A DNA stretch of 64,000 nucleotides, taken from assembly GCF_018141425.1 (NCBI RefSeq), contig NZ_CP058561.1, forward strand, positions 186,001-250,000. Reading direction: 5' to 3'. Origin of the DNA: Vallitalea guaymasensis. GTDB taxonomy: Bacteria; Bacillota; Clostridia; Lachnospirales; Vallitaleaceae. Positions within the stretch are counted from its first letter, which is position 1, and the number at the start of each line of letters is the position of its first letter. Positions 29,905-38,170 of the stretch are shown here, in pieces. A program made the position numbers and the translations under genes. The notes under the pieces are model-generated. The model was not told where the DNA came from and did no database searches. It saw nothing but the letters and a program-made list of their open reading frames with translations.

Positions 29905-30025
29905 GGGATAATTGAATAAATTGCAAGACATTGGTTGAGAAAGTGGTTAGACTACCCGTCGTTTGGGCTAGGTCATAACCACTGATATATTACTCAATCA
30001 CTTTGTTATTTATTCAATAATAGAC
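29905..30025. repeat. Long nested palindrome, element C
   Basis: Outer arms ATTGAATAAAT (29911-29921) and ATTTATTCAAT (30008-30018) are perfect complements; partly matched sequence continues inward (ATTGgTTGAG against CTCAATCAC). The centre is a second hairpin, AGTGGTTA / TAACCACT (29942-29949, 29986-29993), with an inner CCC/GGG pair. The layout matches elements A, B and D although the sequence differs. Confidence 0.55.
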
Positions 30026-30078
30026 TGTCCAATTATATATATCACCTATTATTTTTATTAATCAAATACGTCTTTTTC

Positions 30079-30969
30079 CTAATCTATCAACCTTTTTATC
30101 AATAAGCCCCCTAATATTCCAAATAAAAAACTTAGCAAAGTTCCTAATAAATAGTACTCAGATTTTTTTTTATTTTTTAATTCTTCGAATCTTGTTATAG
30201 ATTTTACTGCAAGTATTAATCCCATAGCACTATATTGTCCCATAGCAACAAAAATAATTACAAGTAATCGTTCAATAATACCTATTTTAATTCCTATTTT
30301 TTGATTGGTTTTACTCATCGCTAATGATGGCTCATTGCTAACAGCTATTTCTTCTTGTACATCACTCACCCCACCTTCTTCAATCATTACATTTGATATT
30401 TCTATTACATGTACATCTACCTCATTATTAACAATTTTAAGCTTCTCAAGTATAAATGAAATTACAGATCCTGCTACTATTGAAAAAAGTATTAGTATTA
30501 TAATGCTACCTAGAATATATGTATCAATATCTGGTATCTCTATTTCGCCATTATTATATTTTGATTTATAACTACCAAACAACCATATATACTTCTGTGT
30601 ATATGATACTTTAAAAAATATACTTGCAAAGTATATCCATAATAAATGTAAAAATTGCTCTAAACTAAAATACAGAAGACCATTTTTACAGGATTGTTGA
30701 GTTATTATTAGCTTTTTATGATCAATCAAAAGATGGCCTGTTGTAATTATTATTGTCATTAATATAATTAATAACGAATTATCATAAAACAAATGTAATA
30801 TTTGCATTGATAATAATACTAAAATTCCATGTTTTAATAATGGATTCTTAATAGATATATATTTATTAAATTCTTTGTAATAATCATTTTTAGATTTGAC
30901 TAATTGGTCACTTTGTAAAACAAAGTCAGCTACTAAATGAGCTAATATTAAATATAACAGTAATTTCAT
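30079..30969 (-). CDS. DUF3307 membrane protein
   Basis: Membrane protein of 296 residues. The N-terminus MKLLLYLILAHLVADFVLQS is the DUF3307 hallmark. About five hydrophobic segments lie in the first 170 residues, then a soluble acidic stretch (about 180-225), then two more membrane segments to the end. ATG 30969 is chosen because it gives the family start and GGGGGAAAAG lies upstream; an upstream in-frame start would add 12 unlikely residues. DUF3307 genes often accompany satD-like genes elsewhere; none intact is seen here. Function unknown. Confidence 0.72.
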   Translation of the reverse strand: MKLLLYLILAHLVADFVLQSDQLVKSKNDYYKEFNKYISIKNPLLKHGILVLLSMQILHLFYDNSLLIILMTIIITTGHLLIDHKKLIITQQSCKNGLLYFSLEQFLHLLWIYFASIFFKVSYTQKYIWLFGSYKSKYNNGEIEIPDIDTYILGSIIILILFSIVAGSVISFILEKLKIVNNEVDVHVIEISNVMIEEGGVSDVQEEIAVSNEPSLAMSKTNQKIGIKIGIIERLLVIIFVAMGQYSAMGLILAVKSITRFEELKNKKKSEYYLLGTLLSFLFGILGGLLIKRLID

Positions 30970-30988
30970 TTCTATTCTTTTCCCCCTA

Positions 30989-31886
30989 ATAACAATTATG
31001 TACAATTTTATCTATACTAATATTTTTGTAACTGCCCATGAGTACTAACAGTTCTTTTGCCTCCACACACTCATCATAAGGTTTACAGTTATATTTGCTT
31101 AATGTAGTATCGTATAACGGTAAGCAAGTATTTATTAGATATTAAATCTTTATAACCTCTTGTCATATCACTAAACATTTTTTTAAGTATTAACCCTTAG
31201 AATTAATTCTTGCTGTTATTATCATTCATATTTGAGTATCACATGTATTTATTACTAGTATTACAATAGTTGGTAAGATAAACAAAATCCTCTCACCCAT
31301 CTTTCATGGTATAATATTTGGAAGCTATCAAAGTTAGAGTACTTCTACTCTGCAAAAATTAAATATAAAAAAGCACTTAAAAAAGTTAAAACTTCTCTAA
31401 GTGCTTTATAATCTAATATATTCAATTTTCAATTCTATAAAAATGCAAAAAATGCACACTAAACACTACTTAATACTAATATGCCCACAAGGATCTTTAA
31501 TAATAACTGCCTATCAACAATATAGGTATACAAAAAAAATAATAATATGTCTTATAGTATACATCAGTATAAATTTTAATGCAATACTTTTTAATTATTT
31601 TTAATAAATAACTAAGAATCAAACTTTATATGAAACTATGTTTACTATTATTAGTCCAATATCTTCTTAACCATATTAATTGATTTTACTGTTTTTTCCC
31701 ATTTTAATTTTCATTATTATAGCAACCCATATATCAATTATTTGTTAATATCCATTATAATTAAAAGTACCTATATCAGCAAATTGGTAAAATACTTTAT
31801 GCATTAAACACAGGCTAGCATAATAAAGACCTATCTTACTAGTTAAAACTTTTTTAGATACATTACTATAAGACCATTATATCGTA
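30989..31886. other. Gene-poor interval
   Basis: Nearly 0.9 kb without a convincing gene. It contains a terminator-like hairpin at 31366-31408 and a 51-codon open stretch on the minus strand (30986-31141) that has no good start codon and ends 16 bases before the DUF3307 start. The rest is AT-rich with scattered stops in all frames. Confidence 0.5.
31366..31408 (-). terminator. Terminator-like hairpin
   Basis: AAAGCACTTA / TAAGTGCTTT with TTTTTTAT on the minus strand. It would end transcripts coming from the decayed ATPase gene to its right. Confidence 0.7.
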
Positions 31887-32941
31887 TTATTCATGGTACT
31901 TATTACTTCTTGTTTTAAATGCAGGCATAGTTCCTTCCAAAACATCAACAATCTTTTCATTAATCTCTGAGTTCTCTATACTACCAGTACTACATTCAAA
32001 TTTGTTTCCATTCGATTTGTCAATATTAACATATATTATCTGTTCAGCATCTGCAACAATTGCTAAATTAGGGTTGTGAGTAACCATGATGATTTGTCTG
32101 TGTTCTTTGGCTGACTTTATATATGGAACAAGAATCTTTGCTACAGAATGATTATCTAAGTTATCTTCTGGTTGATCAATCATAATTGGCATTTCTGTTT
32201 TATCTAGTGCAAGATAAAACACCAACAACAATGCACCTTTTTCACCCGGTGATAGTTCATCAAGACTCTTTCCATTTTGCATCATTTCATATTTAGGAGA
32301 AAGAAAATCCATTGAGAAAACATATGAGTAAAATTCATTTCTATTACTCACAATATCACCAATATATGTACTAGCCATTTGATCAGTCCGCATATCTGTT
32401 TCTAAATATTCTACTACACGTTTTAGGAATTCTTCAACGTCCTCTTTACTTTCAAAGTTTCGGTCCTCTACAACATTCTCCCAAAGCATTTTTTTACTAT
32501 TTTCCATTCCATAAAATGATCCAATTTTCTTTTTATATAAAATTCAAAAATATGGCCTCAAAACTATCTTCAAATTTAAAACAACTAATGATTTCTATTG
32601 ATTGATCATTAAGCTCTTTTAATGTGTCATCTATCTGAACTTTTATATCATCATAAATTTTCTTAATCTCAAGTTTTTTTGAGAATATTTCTTTAGATAC
32701 TATTATACGCTCTTTTCTCAAGTTGCTTATTTTATCTAAAAGATCACCTTGCAGGAAATCGAGTTCAGTAATCAGTTTCTTTCATTTTACTCAAGCATAT
32801 ATGCAATGTCTCTTTTGAGTTGATTGTTATAACTCGTTTATTATTGCATATATCAAATATCCGTTGCCTATGGACTTCATCTGCCAGAACAAGTTCTGCT
32901 GGACCTGGACTCTGCAGCAGCTGCCCACACAAGGATGAATT
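31887..32941 (-). pseudogene. Decayed AAA/ABC-like ATPase (TrlF-like C-terminus)
   Basis: Three pieces of one reading frame on the minus strand. The largest (32507-31887, 206 residues) has an ABC-like signature LSPGEKGALLLVFYLALD, Walker B IMIDQPEDNLDN and the switch His in MVTHNPN, as in TrlF-family and related SMC-like ATPases. A coiled-coil piece (32721-32533) continues directly into it after a frameshift at about 32530. A third piece, with GPAELVLADEVHRQRIF, lies at about 32941-32770 after another shift. The N-terminal half, including Walker A, is missing, so the gene is dead. It probably belonged to a defence or DNA-handling system. Confidence 0.72.
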
Positions 32942-33000
32942 CTATGAAGTCCTAGAGAATATCAGGCAACTTCCGCAGCTGGAATGACAGCAACTGTTGA

Positions 33001-33147
33001 ACCTTGAAAACTGAAAATCGAGTATGAATTGAGCTAACAGGATAAGTCTGCGCTTTTTTTGGAAGAGGAATCAATAAATCTTATCTGTTAAGGCAATAAA
33101 CCATAATTCAAATCATAATATGCTCGATTTTCGGTGATTTCATAGGT
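33001..33147. repeat. Long nested palindrome, element D
   Basis: Outer arms ACCTTGAAAACTGAAAATCG (from 33001) and the complement ending at 33147 share AAAATCGAG exactly and match imperfectly beyond it. Inside, TAACAGGATAAG (33035-33046) pairs with CTTATCTGTTA (33080-33090), followed by a T7 run. It lies just upstream of the decayed ATPase gene. It could be a MITE that helped break the locus. Confidence 0.55.
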
Positions 33148-33218
33148 TCATGAATAATTCAGGATTAGTTTCCAAAACCGTACAAACTACGCAGATTATA
33201 AGCCTACTCCACACATAA

Positions 33219-35213
33219 TTATTGTTCGATCTCAATGACATAAAAAGCCCACTTCTCAATACTTAATGCAAATGTATCCAGTTTTATATTAACATCCTTA
33301 CAGTGAGGCTCTATCTCATAAACAGGTTCACCCTTAAAGCTTAATTGATTCATAGAACGCAGACTATTGGCATTCAAATATGTAATTTGGGCTATTGTAG
33401 CTTTTACATTTATCAAATCAATTTTAGCTATAACTGAATTTCTATTTGTATTGACCAGCTTAATGATGACCTTATTCGCTTTCTTGGTAGCACTGCAATA
33501 AATACCTTTTGGTAAATCTGAATCGATACCGATTACTTTATTACCCACTGTTGTCGCAAACATTTGCTGAACAAAGTAATTGGCAGTTTTCAAAGTATGC
33601 GCAGGATTAAAATCAATGAGGTTATGTCGCCATTGGTTCCCTTCAACTAAACAGAACAATGGTGCATAACAACTCATTGCAACTACGTCTGAATTACGTT
33701 CTAATCCAGTAATAAAAGCTGCTTCAGCTAAAGCTGTTTTATAGCGATTCGGAATAAATTTTTTTGATAAAATGCCATCCTTAAGTAAATCTTTTGCTGC
33801 ATACTCTCCAAGAAATACTTTTGCTGTACCTCGCTCATAATTATCATAGCGCTGATATCTACTTTCTACCCACTCTGGCTTTTTATAAAAATGCTCATCG
33901 ATGTAAATATCAGGGAATTTCTCCTTAGCCTTATTCCATGACAACTCGAAAGCTTTTCCATCCGGTAATGCGCCTGAAGACATGATACACGTGATGCCAG
34001 GATATTTCGCATCAATTTCTTTTTTTATCATCCCAAAACGATGAATGTAATCTTCACCTAAATTTTCATTTCCTAATCCGATATAATTTAATTGAAATGG
34101 CTCTGGATGTCCTGCTTCTGCACGTAATTTAGCCCATTTATTCGTCGTAGGATCTCCAGTTGCATAATCAATTAAATCAAGGGCATTCTGTATAACCCGC
34201 TCATAAAAATCTGGGGCATCAAGTTCTAATTTACCTCTTTTTCGTATCTGACAATTTAAACCTGCCCATACAACGGGTAGTGGCTCTATATTTAAATCCT
34301 CACATAAAAGAAAGTACTCATAAAATCCAACTTGGAGTGATTGACTATATCCTCCATCGGGTGTATCAGCAGCCCATAAATTATAGTTTGGTTTTCTGTC
34401 TAAAATTGGGCCAACACTGTGTTTCCACTGATACTCGTTACCTAGCTCAGCGCCTTCTACAATACACCCCCCTGGAAATCTCAAGAACTTTGGATTTAAG
34501 TCCCTAAGCACTTCTACCAAATCTTTTCGAAGCTTACCTTGACTCCATTTTGGATTTTCTTTTCCCCAAATGTCGCAATCCATTAAGCTTATGCAATCGA
34601 TATCTAAAACACCCTCACCATCTAATGCAATTACGAGCTTTCCATACTCGGTTTTGGTACCTTTTAAGATTTCTTTAACAAATACCCATTGTTCAGTAAT
34701 TTTGATTGTTTTAATCTGTGTTATGACCTGTCCACGCTCATCTTCTAAAAATACCTTTACGTTGCCATTAAAATCCTTTTTCCGAATCCAACATGTAAAT
34801 TCATATTCTTTTCTATCCACAATTGACATCGCGTTGCTATTTGCATGTATTCTACTTCCATTATAGCCTTTGTTTTCCAGTCTACATTTTCCTTGGCTCC
34901 TGATTCTGGCACTCCAACTATCATTAGACACAGGATTTTCATGCAGACTCTCCAGAGAACCACCTATACATTTCCAATATCGAAGTCTATCCACCTTTGC
35001 ATTTACTTTTCTGACTAAACCTATGGCCATTCTAACTGAACTGACGCCTTCATTTTCCATATAGACCGCATCAAAGCTATGGTTATTGACCATATTCGCA
35101 TTCAATCCACCATCACAAGCATAGTTGATATCTTCAAGAAATAATCCAAAAAGTGTATCACTTACCTTTCTCACTGTATTGTTTGCATCAATTTTCAAAT
35201 TAAAATCCACCAT
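33219..35213 (-). CDS. GH51 alpha-L-arabinofuranosidase, cytoplasmic
   Basis: Glycoside hydrolase of 664 residues, family 51, releasing arabinose from arabino-oligosaccharides. The N-terminal part carries a carbohydrate-binding-like insert (about 90-210) after VSDTLFGLFLEDINYACDGG; the barrel follows from RDLNPKFLRFPGGCIVEG. The acid/base Glu is in GLGNENLG and the nucleophile Glu in VFLGEYAA; RYQRYDNYERG precedes it. There is no signal peptide, so it should act on imported oligosaccharides. GGAGGAAG precedes the ATG. It stands alone between truncated genes, with no transporter or regulator nearby, and may be a recent arrival. Confidence 0.9.
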   Translation of the reverse strand: MVDFNLKIDANNTVRKVSDTLFGLFLEDINYACDGGLNANMVNNHSFDAVYMENEGVSSVRMAIGLVRKVNAKVDRLRYWKCIGGSLESLHENPVSNDSWSARIRSQGKCRLENKGYNGSRIHANSNAMSIVDRKEYEFTCWIRKKDFNGNVKVFLEDERGQVITQIKTIKITEQWVFVKEILKGTKTEYGKLVIALDGEGVLDIDCISLMDCDIWGKENPKWSQGKLRKDLVEVLRDLNPKFLRFPGGCIVEGAELGNEYQWKHSVGPILDRKPNYNLWAADTPDGGYSQSLQVGFYEYFLLCEDLNIEPLPVVWAGLNCQIRKRGKLELDAPDFYERVIQNALDLIDYATGDPTTNKWAKLRAEAGHPEPFQLNYIGLGNENLGEDYIHRFGMIKKEIDAKYPGITCIMSSGALPDGKAFELSWNKAKEKFPDIYIDEHFYKKPEWVESRYQRYDNYERGTAKVFLGEYAAKDLLKDGILSKKFIPNRYKTALAEAAFITGLERNSDVVAMSCYAPLFCLVEGNQWRHNLIDFNPAHTLKTANYFVQQMFATTVGNKVIGIDSDLPKGIYCSATKKANKVIIKLVNTNRNSVIAKIDLINVKATIAQITYLNANSLRSMNQLSFKGEPVYEIEPHCKDVNIKLDTFALSIEKWAFYVIEIEQ

Positions 35214-35271
35214 TTTCTTCCTCCAATAATTTTTTTAATTTATTTTGAATTATATTTTGTTATCATGATTC

Positions 35272-35478
35272 CTATATTCCAATAGGTAACAAGATAATGT
35301 CATCTAAGTAACCAATTATTGGTATAAAATCTGGTATAAAATCAATGGGACTTAAAGCATACCCAACCATGATAACTGATAACACTTTAGCAAATAGCGG
35401 GGTCCTTACATCTCTATAAGAATAAAATAGAGTCCCGATCTCCTGTTTTAGTTTTTTCGCATTTTCTTGTAGTTTCAT
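35272..35478 (-). pseudogene. YkvA-like DUF1232 protein, C-terminally truncated
   Basis: A 68-residue frame containing the DUF1232 core YALSPIDFIPDFIPIIGYLD and stopping right after ILLPIGI. Family members usually run on for about 15-40 further residues (typically IYLAxKxIP). The cut is about 60 bases upstream of the GH51 gene, so the truncation probably marks the edge of an insertion. A short but functional form cannot be excluded. Confidence 0.6.
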
Positions 35479-35508
35479 CTTAACCTTTCAAATTTTTATC
35501 TCATTTTT

Positions 35509-35883
35509 TTAACCTTGTAATTTAACATGTTTATACCCAAATTGGACAATACATAAACTACTTACTTTACTATACGTTCTACTCTTATCATACCATAATG
35601 CTGACCTATAGTTTACTACCTCTTTGCCAGCACTATTATTAAGTGTTTTTTGTGCCATAGCTTTATATAGTTCATCATGAGTAGTTACAATATTCTCGAT
35701 TTCTGAACTATCCTTTGCTTCATTAATAGTAACAGCATTGATTAATATATTCTTGTTTGGAATAATATTAGCATAGCCATTAAGTTCAGCTAAAGCACGA
35801 TGAGAAGAAGCTAATTGCTTTAATACTCTATTTGATTCAAGGTTTTTACTTGGAGGTAACGGAGTTAAAATAAAATCTTTCAT
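35509..35883 (-). pseudogene. Fic-family protein fragment, N-terminal part
   Basis: A 124-residue frame with the Fic N-terminal domain: PLPPSKNLESNRVLKQLASS and the inhibitory-like motif TINEAKDSSEIENI, running to VVNYRSALWY. It then continues with residues unlike the family and stops. The HPFxxGNGR catalytic motif of Fic AMP-transferases is absent, so the gene has lost its active half. The ribosome site GGAG and ATG are intact. Confidence 0.75.
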
Positions 35884-36024
35884 ATAAGTCTCCAGTCAAT
35901 TTAATTTATTATACAACATATTTTCCCAATACGCAAGCAACGTAGGAAAATATCATTATTTTTTGCGCACGTTTATTTTTTATAGGAAAAATTTGCTCAT
36001 GTTCATGATTAGCTCTCTATTTTT

Positions 36025-36138
36025 ACACCCACTGTGTATGACGCCATTCCCTAAAATTGTATATTTGCCATTATATTTGTCACCCACTATGTGTGACAAC
36101 CAAGCTACATGTCTGACATAGTGGGTGTCATCTTTTTT
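36025..36138. repeat. CACCCACT repeats and a terminator-like hairpin
   Basis: Three copies of a CACCCACTrTGTrTGAC unit: direct at 36026 and 36080, and inverted at about 36115-36130. The last two form a 12-bp stem followed by TCATCTTTTTT on the plus strand (36080-36138). Either a terminator or the edge of a mobile element. Confidence 0.55.
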
Positions 36139-36258
36139 AAGCTAACATTATTCATGCTGAATGTACATTTAAAATGTTAAATTGCCTTCAAAAAACAGAA
36201 TAATAATTTATAGCGCCGAATAATATGCACCTTTCATTCTATAACACCATAAAAATTA

Positions 36259-36355
36259 TGTACATCACAGCTATAAATCCACTTAAAATCCATCCATTTC
36301 TGTACATCAACTATGTACAGCGTCACATGATTTTGCTGTACACTGTCGCTGTACA
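36259..36355. repeat. Five TGTACA sites, iteron-like
   Basis: TGTACA occurs at 36259, 36301, 36314, 36337 and 36350. The last four form two pairs, each with 13-base spacing. TGTACA is a perfect palindrome, so these may be protein-binding sites for replication or regulation at the end of the mobile element. No other function is visible in the 570 bases between the Fic fragment and tnpV. Confidence 0.5.
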
Positions 36356-36413
36356 AATCACATTTCTCATCATAAATTTTGAAAATGTATAATATTCATA
36401 TACATAAATTAGT

Positions 36414-36451
36414 GACTTTGCCGTTAATAAACAACATCAGCGGCAAAGTTA
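36414..36451 (-). terminator. Terminator after tnpV
   Basis: AACTTTGCCG / CGGCAAAGTC with a 17-base loop, 6 bases past the tnpV stop codon. The T-run is weak. Confidence 0.6.
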
Positions 36452-36456
36452 TTAGT

Positions 36457-36795
36457 TTACAGCAAGCGATCCCGTGCTATTTCCTCTGCCATCATTCTAC
36501 CCATCTCATCTTGTATTTCCATCCCAGAGAATATTTGATTGGTCAGTTCTTTAAGCTGTGATAAATATTTCAGGATATGATCGTTCAGTTTATCTTGCTT
36601 AACTAATTCAACATAATATGCTAGATCATGCTCTTTCATGTGCTCCAGCTTTGTCCTAGCTTTAACTGAGCTGCTACAGTTCTTCTCAGCACTGATGGCA
36701 AGGATAATCGGATAATAAATATCCTCATCATCTAGTTCATAGATTAGATCGTTTTCGTCTGAATAATTGTATAATGGTAATTCTTTTGTTTTCAT
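36457..36795 (-). CDS. TnpV-like transposon protein
   Basis: A 112-residue protein resembling TnpV, a small protein of unknown function carried by clostridial mobilizable transposons. The shared pattern is a Glu/Asp-rich start, LKxHDLAYYVELVKQDKLND, and a helical C-terminus ending RMMAEEIARDRLL. AAGGAG precedes the ATG. It is the last gene of the mob unit, 29 bases after the relaxase gene. Confidence 0.72.
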   Translation of the reverse strand: MKTKELPLYNYSDENDLIYELDDEDIYYPIILAISAEKNCSSSVKARTKLEHMKEHDLAYYVELVKQDKLNDHILKYLSQLKELTNQIFSGMEIQDEMGRMMAEEIARDRLL

Positions 36796-36823
36796 GATTT
36801 TCTCCTTTTATTTGTGAAAAAGC

Positions 36824-37963
36824 TTATCGCTCCATCCACCCTCTGGTCGTTTTTGTTCTTTCCGGTACAGGCTTGTTCAAGATGCTTTCAGCTTTGTCCT
36901 TACCGATCACATCAACCAGCCTGTCTAGGTCTTCGGCTTTTTCTTCAAATTGTCCACGCTCAAACATAGCCCTTTTAATATGACTATTAAGTGATTTAAT
37001 CTCTTTTTTCATATTGCTGACATTTTGCATCAGTTCTTTGTAGCTGTTTTTGAGATGCAGGTATTGTGATACAACCGTTTTAATTACAGCCTTGAGGTTA
37101 TTTACAAGTGGAATGACCAGCCGTTCCCTATAGCCCTTTGCTCCCATCATCGGTAGGACAGTTGGTACCTGCCATTCTGCACTTGTGTAGTATTTATCTA
37201 CATTCAGGCTGACATAATCCTCACTATCATGTAAATCCTTGAGCTTAGACTCAATACGATTTACCTCAGCTTCAAGAGCTTCAACCTCTTTTGTACGCTC
37301 CTGTTTTTTATACTCCAGTACACTAAGGTGCGGATTATTAGTACCGAGCTGTTTCCACTCAACTCCATGCCGTTCCATGACAGCCGATAATTCTTTTTTC
37401 TCAGCCTGTATCCATTTATTCCATTCCGTTTCACTTCTGGAGCCACCTACAAAGCCTTGCTGTGCTAGTGCCTTTTTTAGTGAAACTCTCGTCTCCAAAC
37501 CACGCTTACTACCTGTAGTAAACGGTACAAAATCTATATGCAAATGTGGCGTTTCCTCGTCCATATGGAGATGTGTTGAGAATACTCTAAGCTGCGGATT
37601 ACGCTCCTGAAAACTATCCATGAACTCAGTCAAGATTGCTTTTGCCAGTGTGCCATTTTCATCTCTTATATTCATATCATCTTTATTGCCGATTTGAAAT
37701 ATAACTTCATGAAACAGCTTTTCCTGTTTGCTTGTTCTTATCTTTTCATAATAATCCGGTATCCTTCTATCTTTGCGTGTCTGCTTGTCGTTATACTGCT
37801 GCAACGCAGCACCAAACAAATCGCTATAAACTTGTTTGATGTTATCGCTACGAAAAACTACGTTGTTTTTCGTCCTAACCGCATCAACATTTTCCGCAGT
37901 AAATGTTCTGCGGTTATGCGATATTGAACCTTTACCTACCATGGCACTTATACTTCTTTGCAA
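36824..37963 (-). CDS. MobV-family relaxase (Mob/Pre), TTG start
   Basis: Relaxase of 379 residues that nicks DNA at oriT and leads the strand into a recipient. The His-rich metal motif HLHMDEETPHLHIDF lies near residue 130-150; the N-terminal SISHNRRTFTAENVD is typical of Mob/Pre. The second half is coiled coil (about 210-350). The start is TTG behind AGGAGG with 5 bases spacing. The element has no conjugation machinery, so it would depend on a helper. The stretch is richer in G+C than the chromosome around it. Confidence 0.88.
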   Translation of the reverse strand: MQRSISAMVGKGSISHNRRTFTAENVDAVRTKNNVVFRSDNIKQVYSDLFGAALQQYNDKQTRKDRRIPDYYEKIRTSKQEKLFHEVIFQIGNKDDMNIRDENGTLAKAILTEFMDSFQERNPQLRVFSTHLHMDEETPHLHIDFVPFTTGSKRGLETRVSLKKALAQQGFVGGSRSETEWNKWIQAEKKELSAVMERHGVEWKQLGTNNPHLSVLEYKKQERTKEVEALEAEVNRIESKLKDLHDSEDYVSLNVDKYYTSAEWQVPTVLPMMGAKGYRERLVIPLVNNLKAVIKTVVSQYLHLKNSYKELMQNVSNMKKEIKSLNSHIKRAMFERGQFEEKAEDLDRLVDVIGKDKAESILNKPVPERTKTTRGWMER

Positions 37964-38010
37964 TGTTACCTCCTATTGCGATTTGTCCTGTCGCCTCAGC
38001 GACCGCGAAG

Positions 38011-38065
38011 CACTTTTGGAATTTATGCCGAAAGTACTTTTGCGTTACTTTTGACAAAAAGTAAC
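38011..38065. promoter_or_regulatory. Putative oriT
   Basis: Two hairpins in the gap just upstream of the relaxase gene: CACTTTTGG / CCGAAAGTA (38011-38037) and GTTACTTTTGAC against AAAAGTAAC (38044-38065). Paired short hairpins in front of a Mob gene are what relaxases of this class recognise. The nick site is not identified. Confidence 0.5.
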
Positions 38066-38103
38066 AAAACCCTAATCGTCGCTATCGCTCCTTACCTGCT
38101 GGG

Positions 38104-38160
38104 AAAAAAATCAAGGTTGCAAGGTTGCAGGTTCTTAAAAACTTACAATGTTGCAACCTT
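38104..38160 (-). terminator. Terminator after RepA-like ATPase
   Basis: AAGGTTGCAA / TTGCAACCTT followed by GATTTTTTT on the minus strand, 10 bases after the ATPase stop codon. Confidence 0.75.
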
Positions 38161-38170
38161 AAACACTCTA

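Noticed and set aside
31401-31604. 67-codon frame in the gene-poor interval
   Set aside because: No ribosome site, low-complexity Ile/Tyr/Asn content and no family pattern.
36025-36355. CRISPR-like repeats
   Set aside because: Too few copies, irregular spacing and no cas genes.
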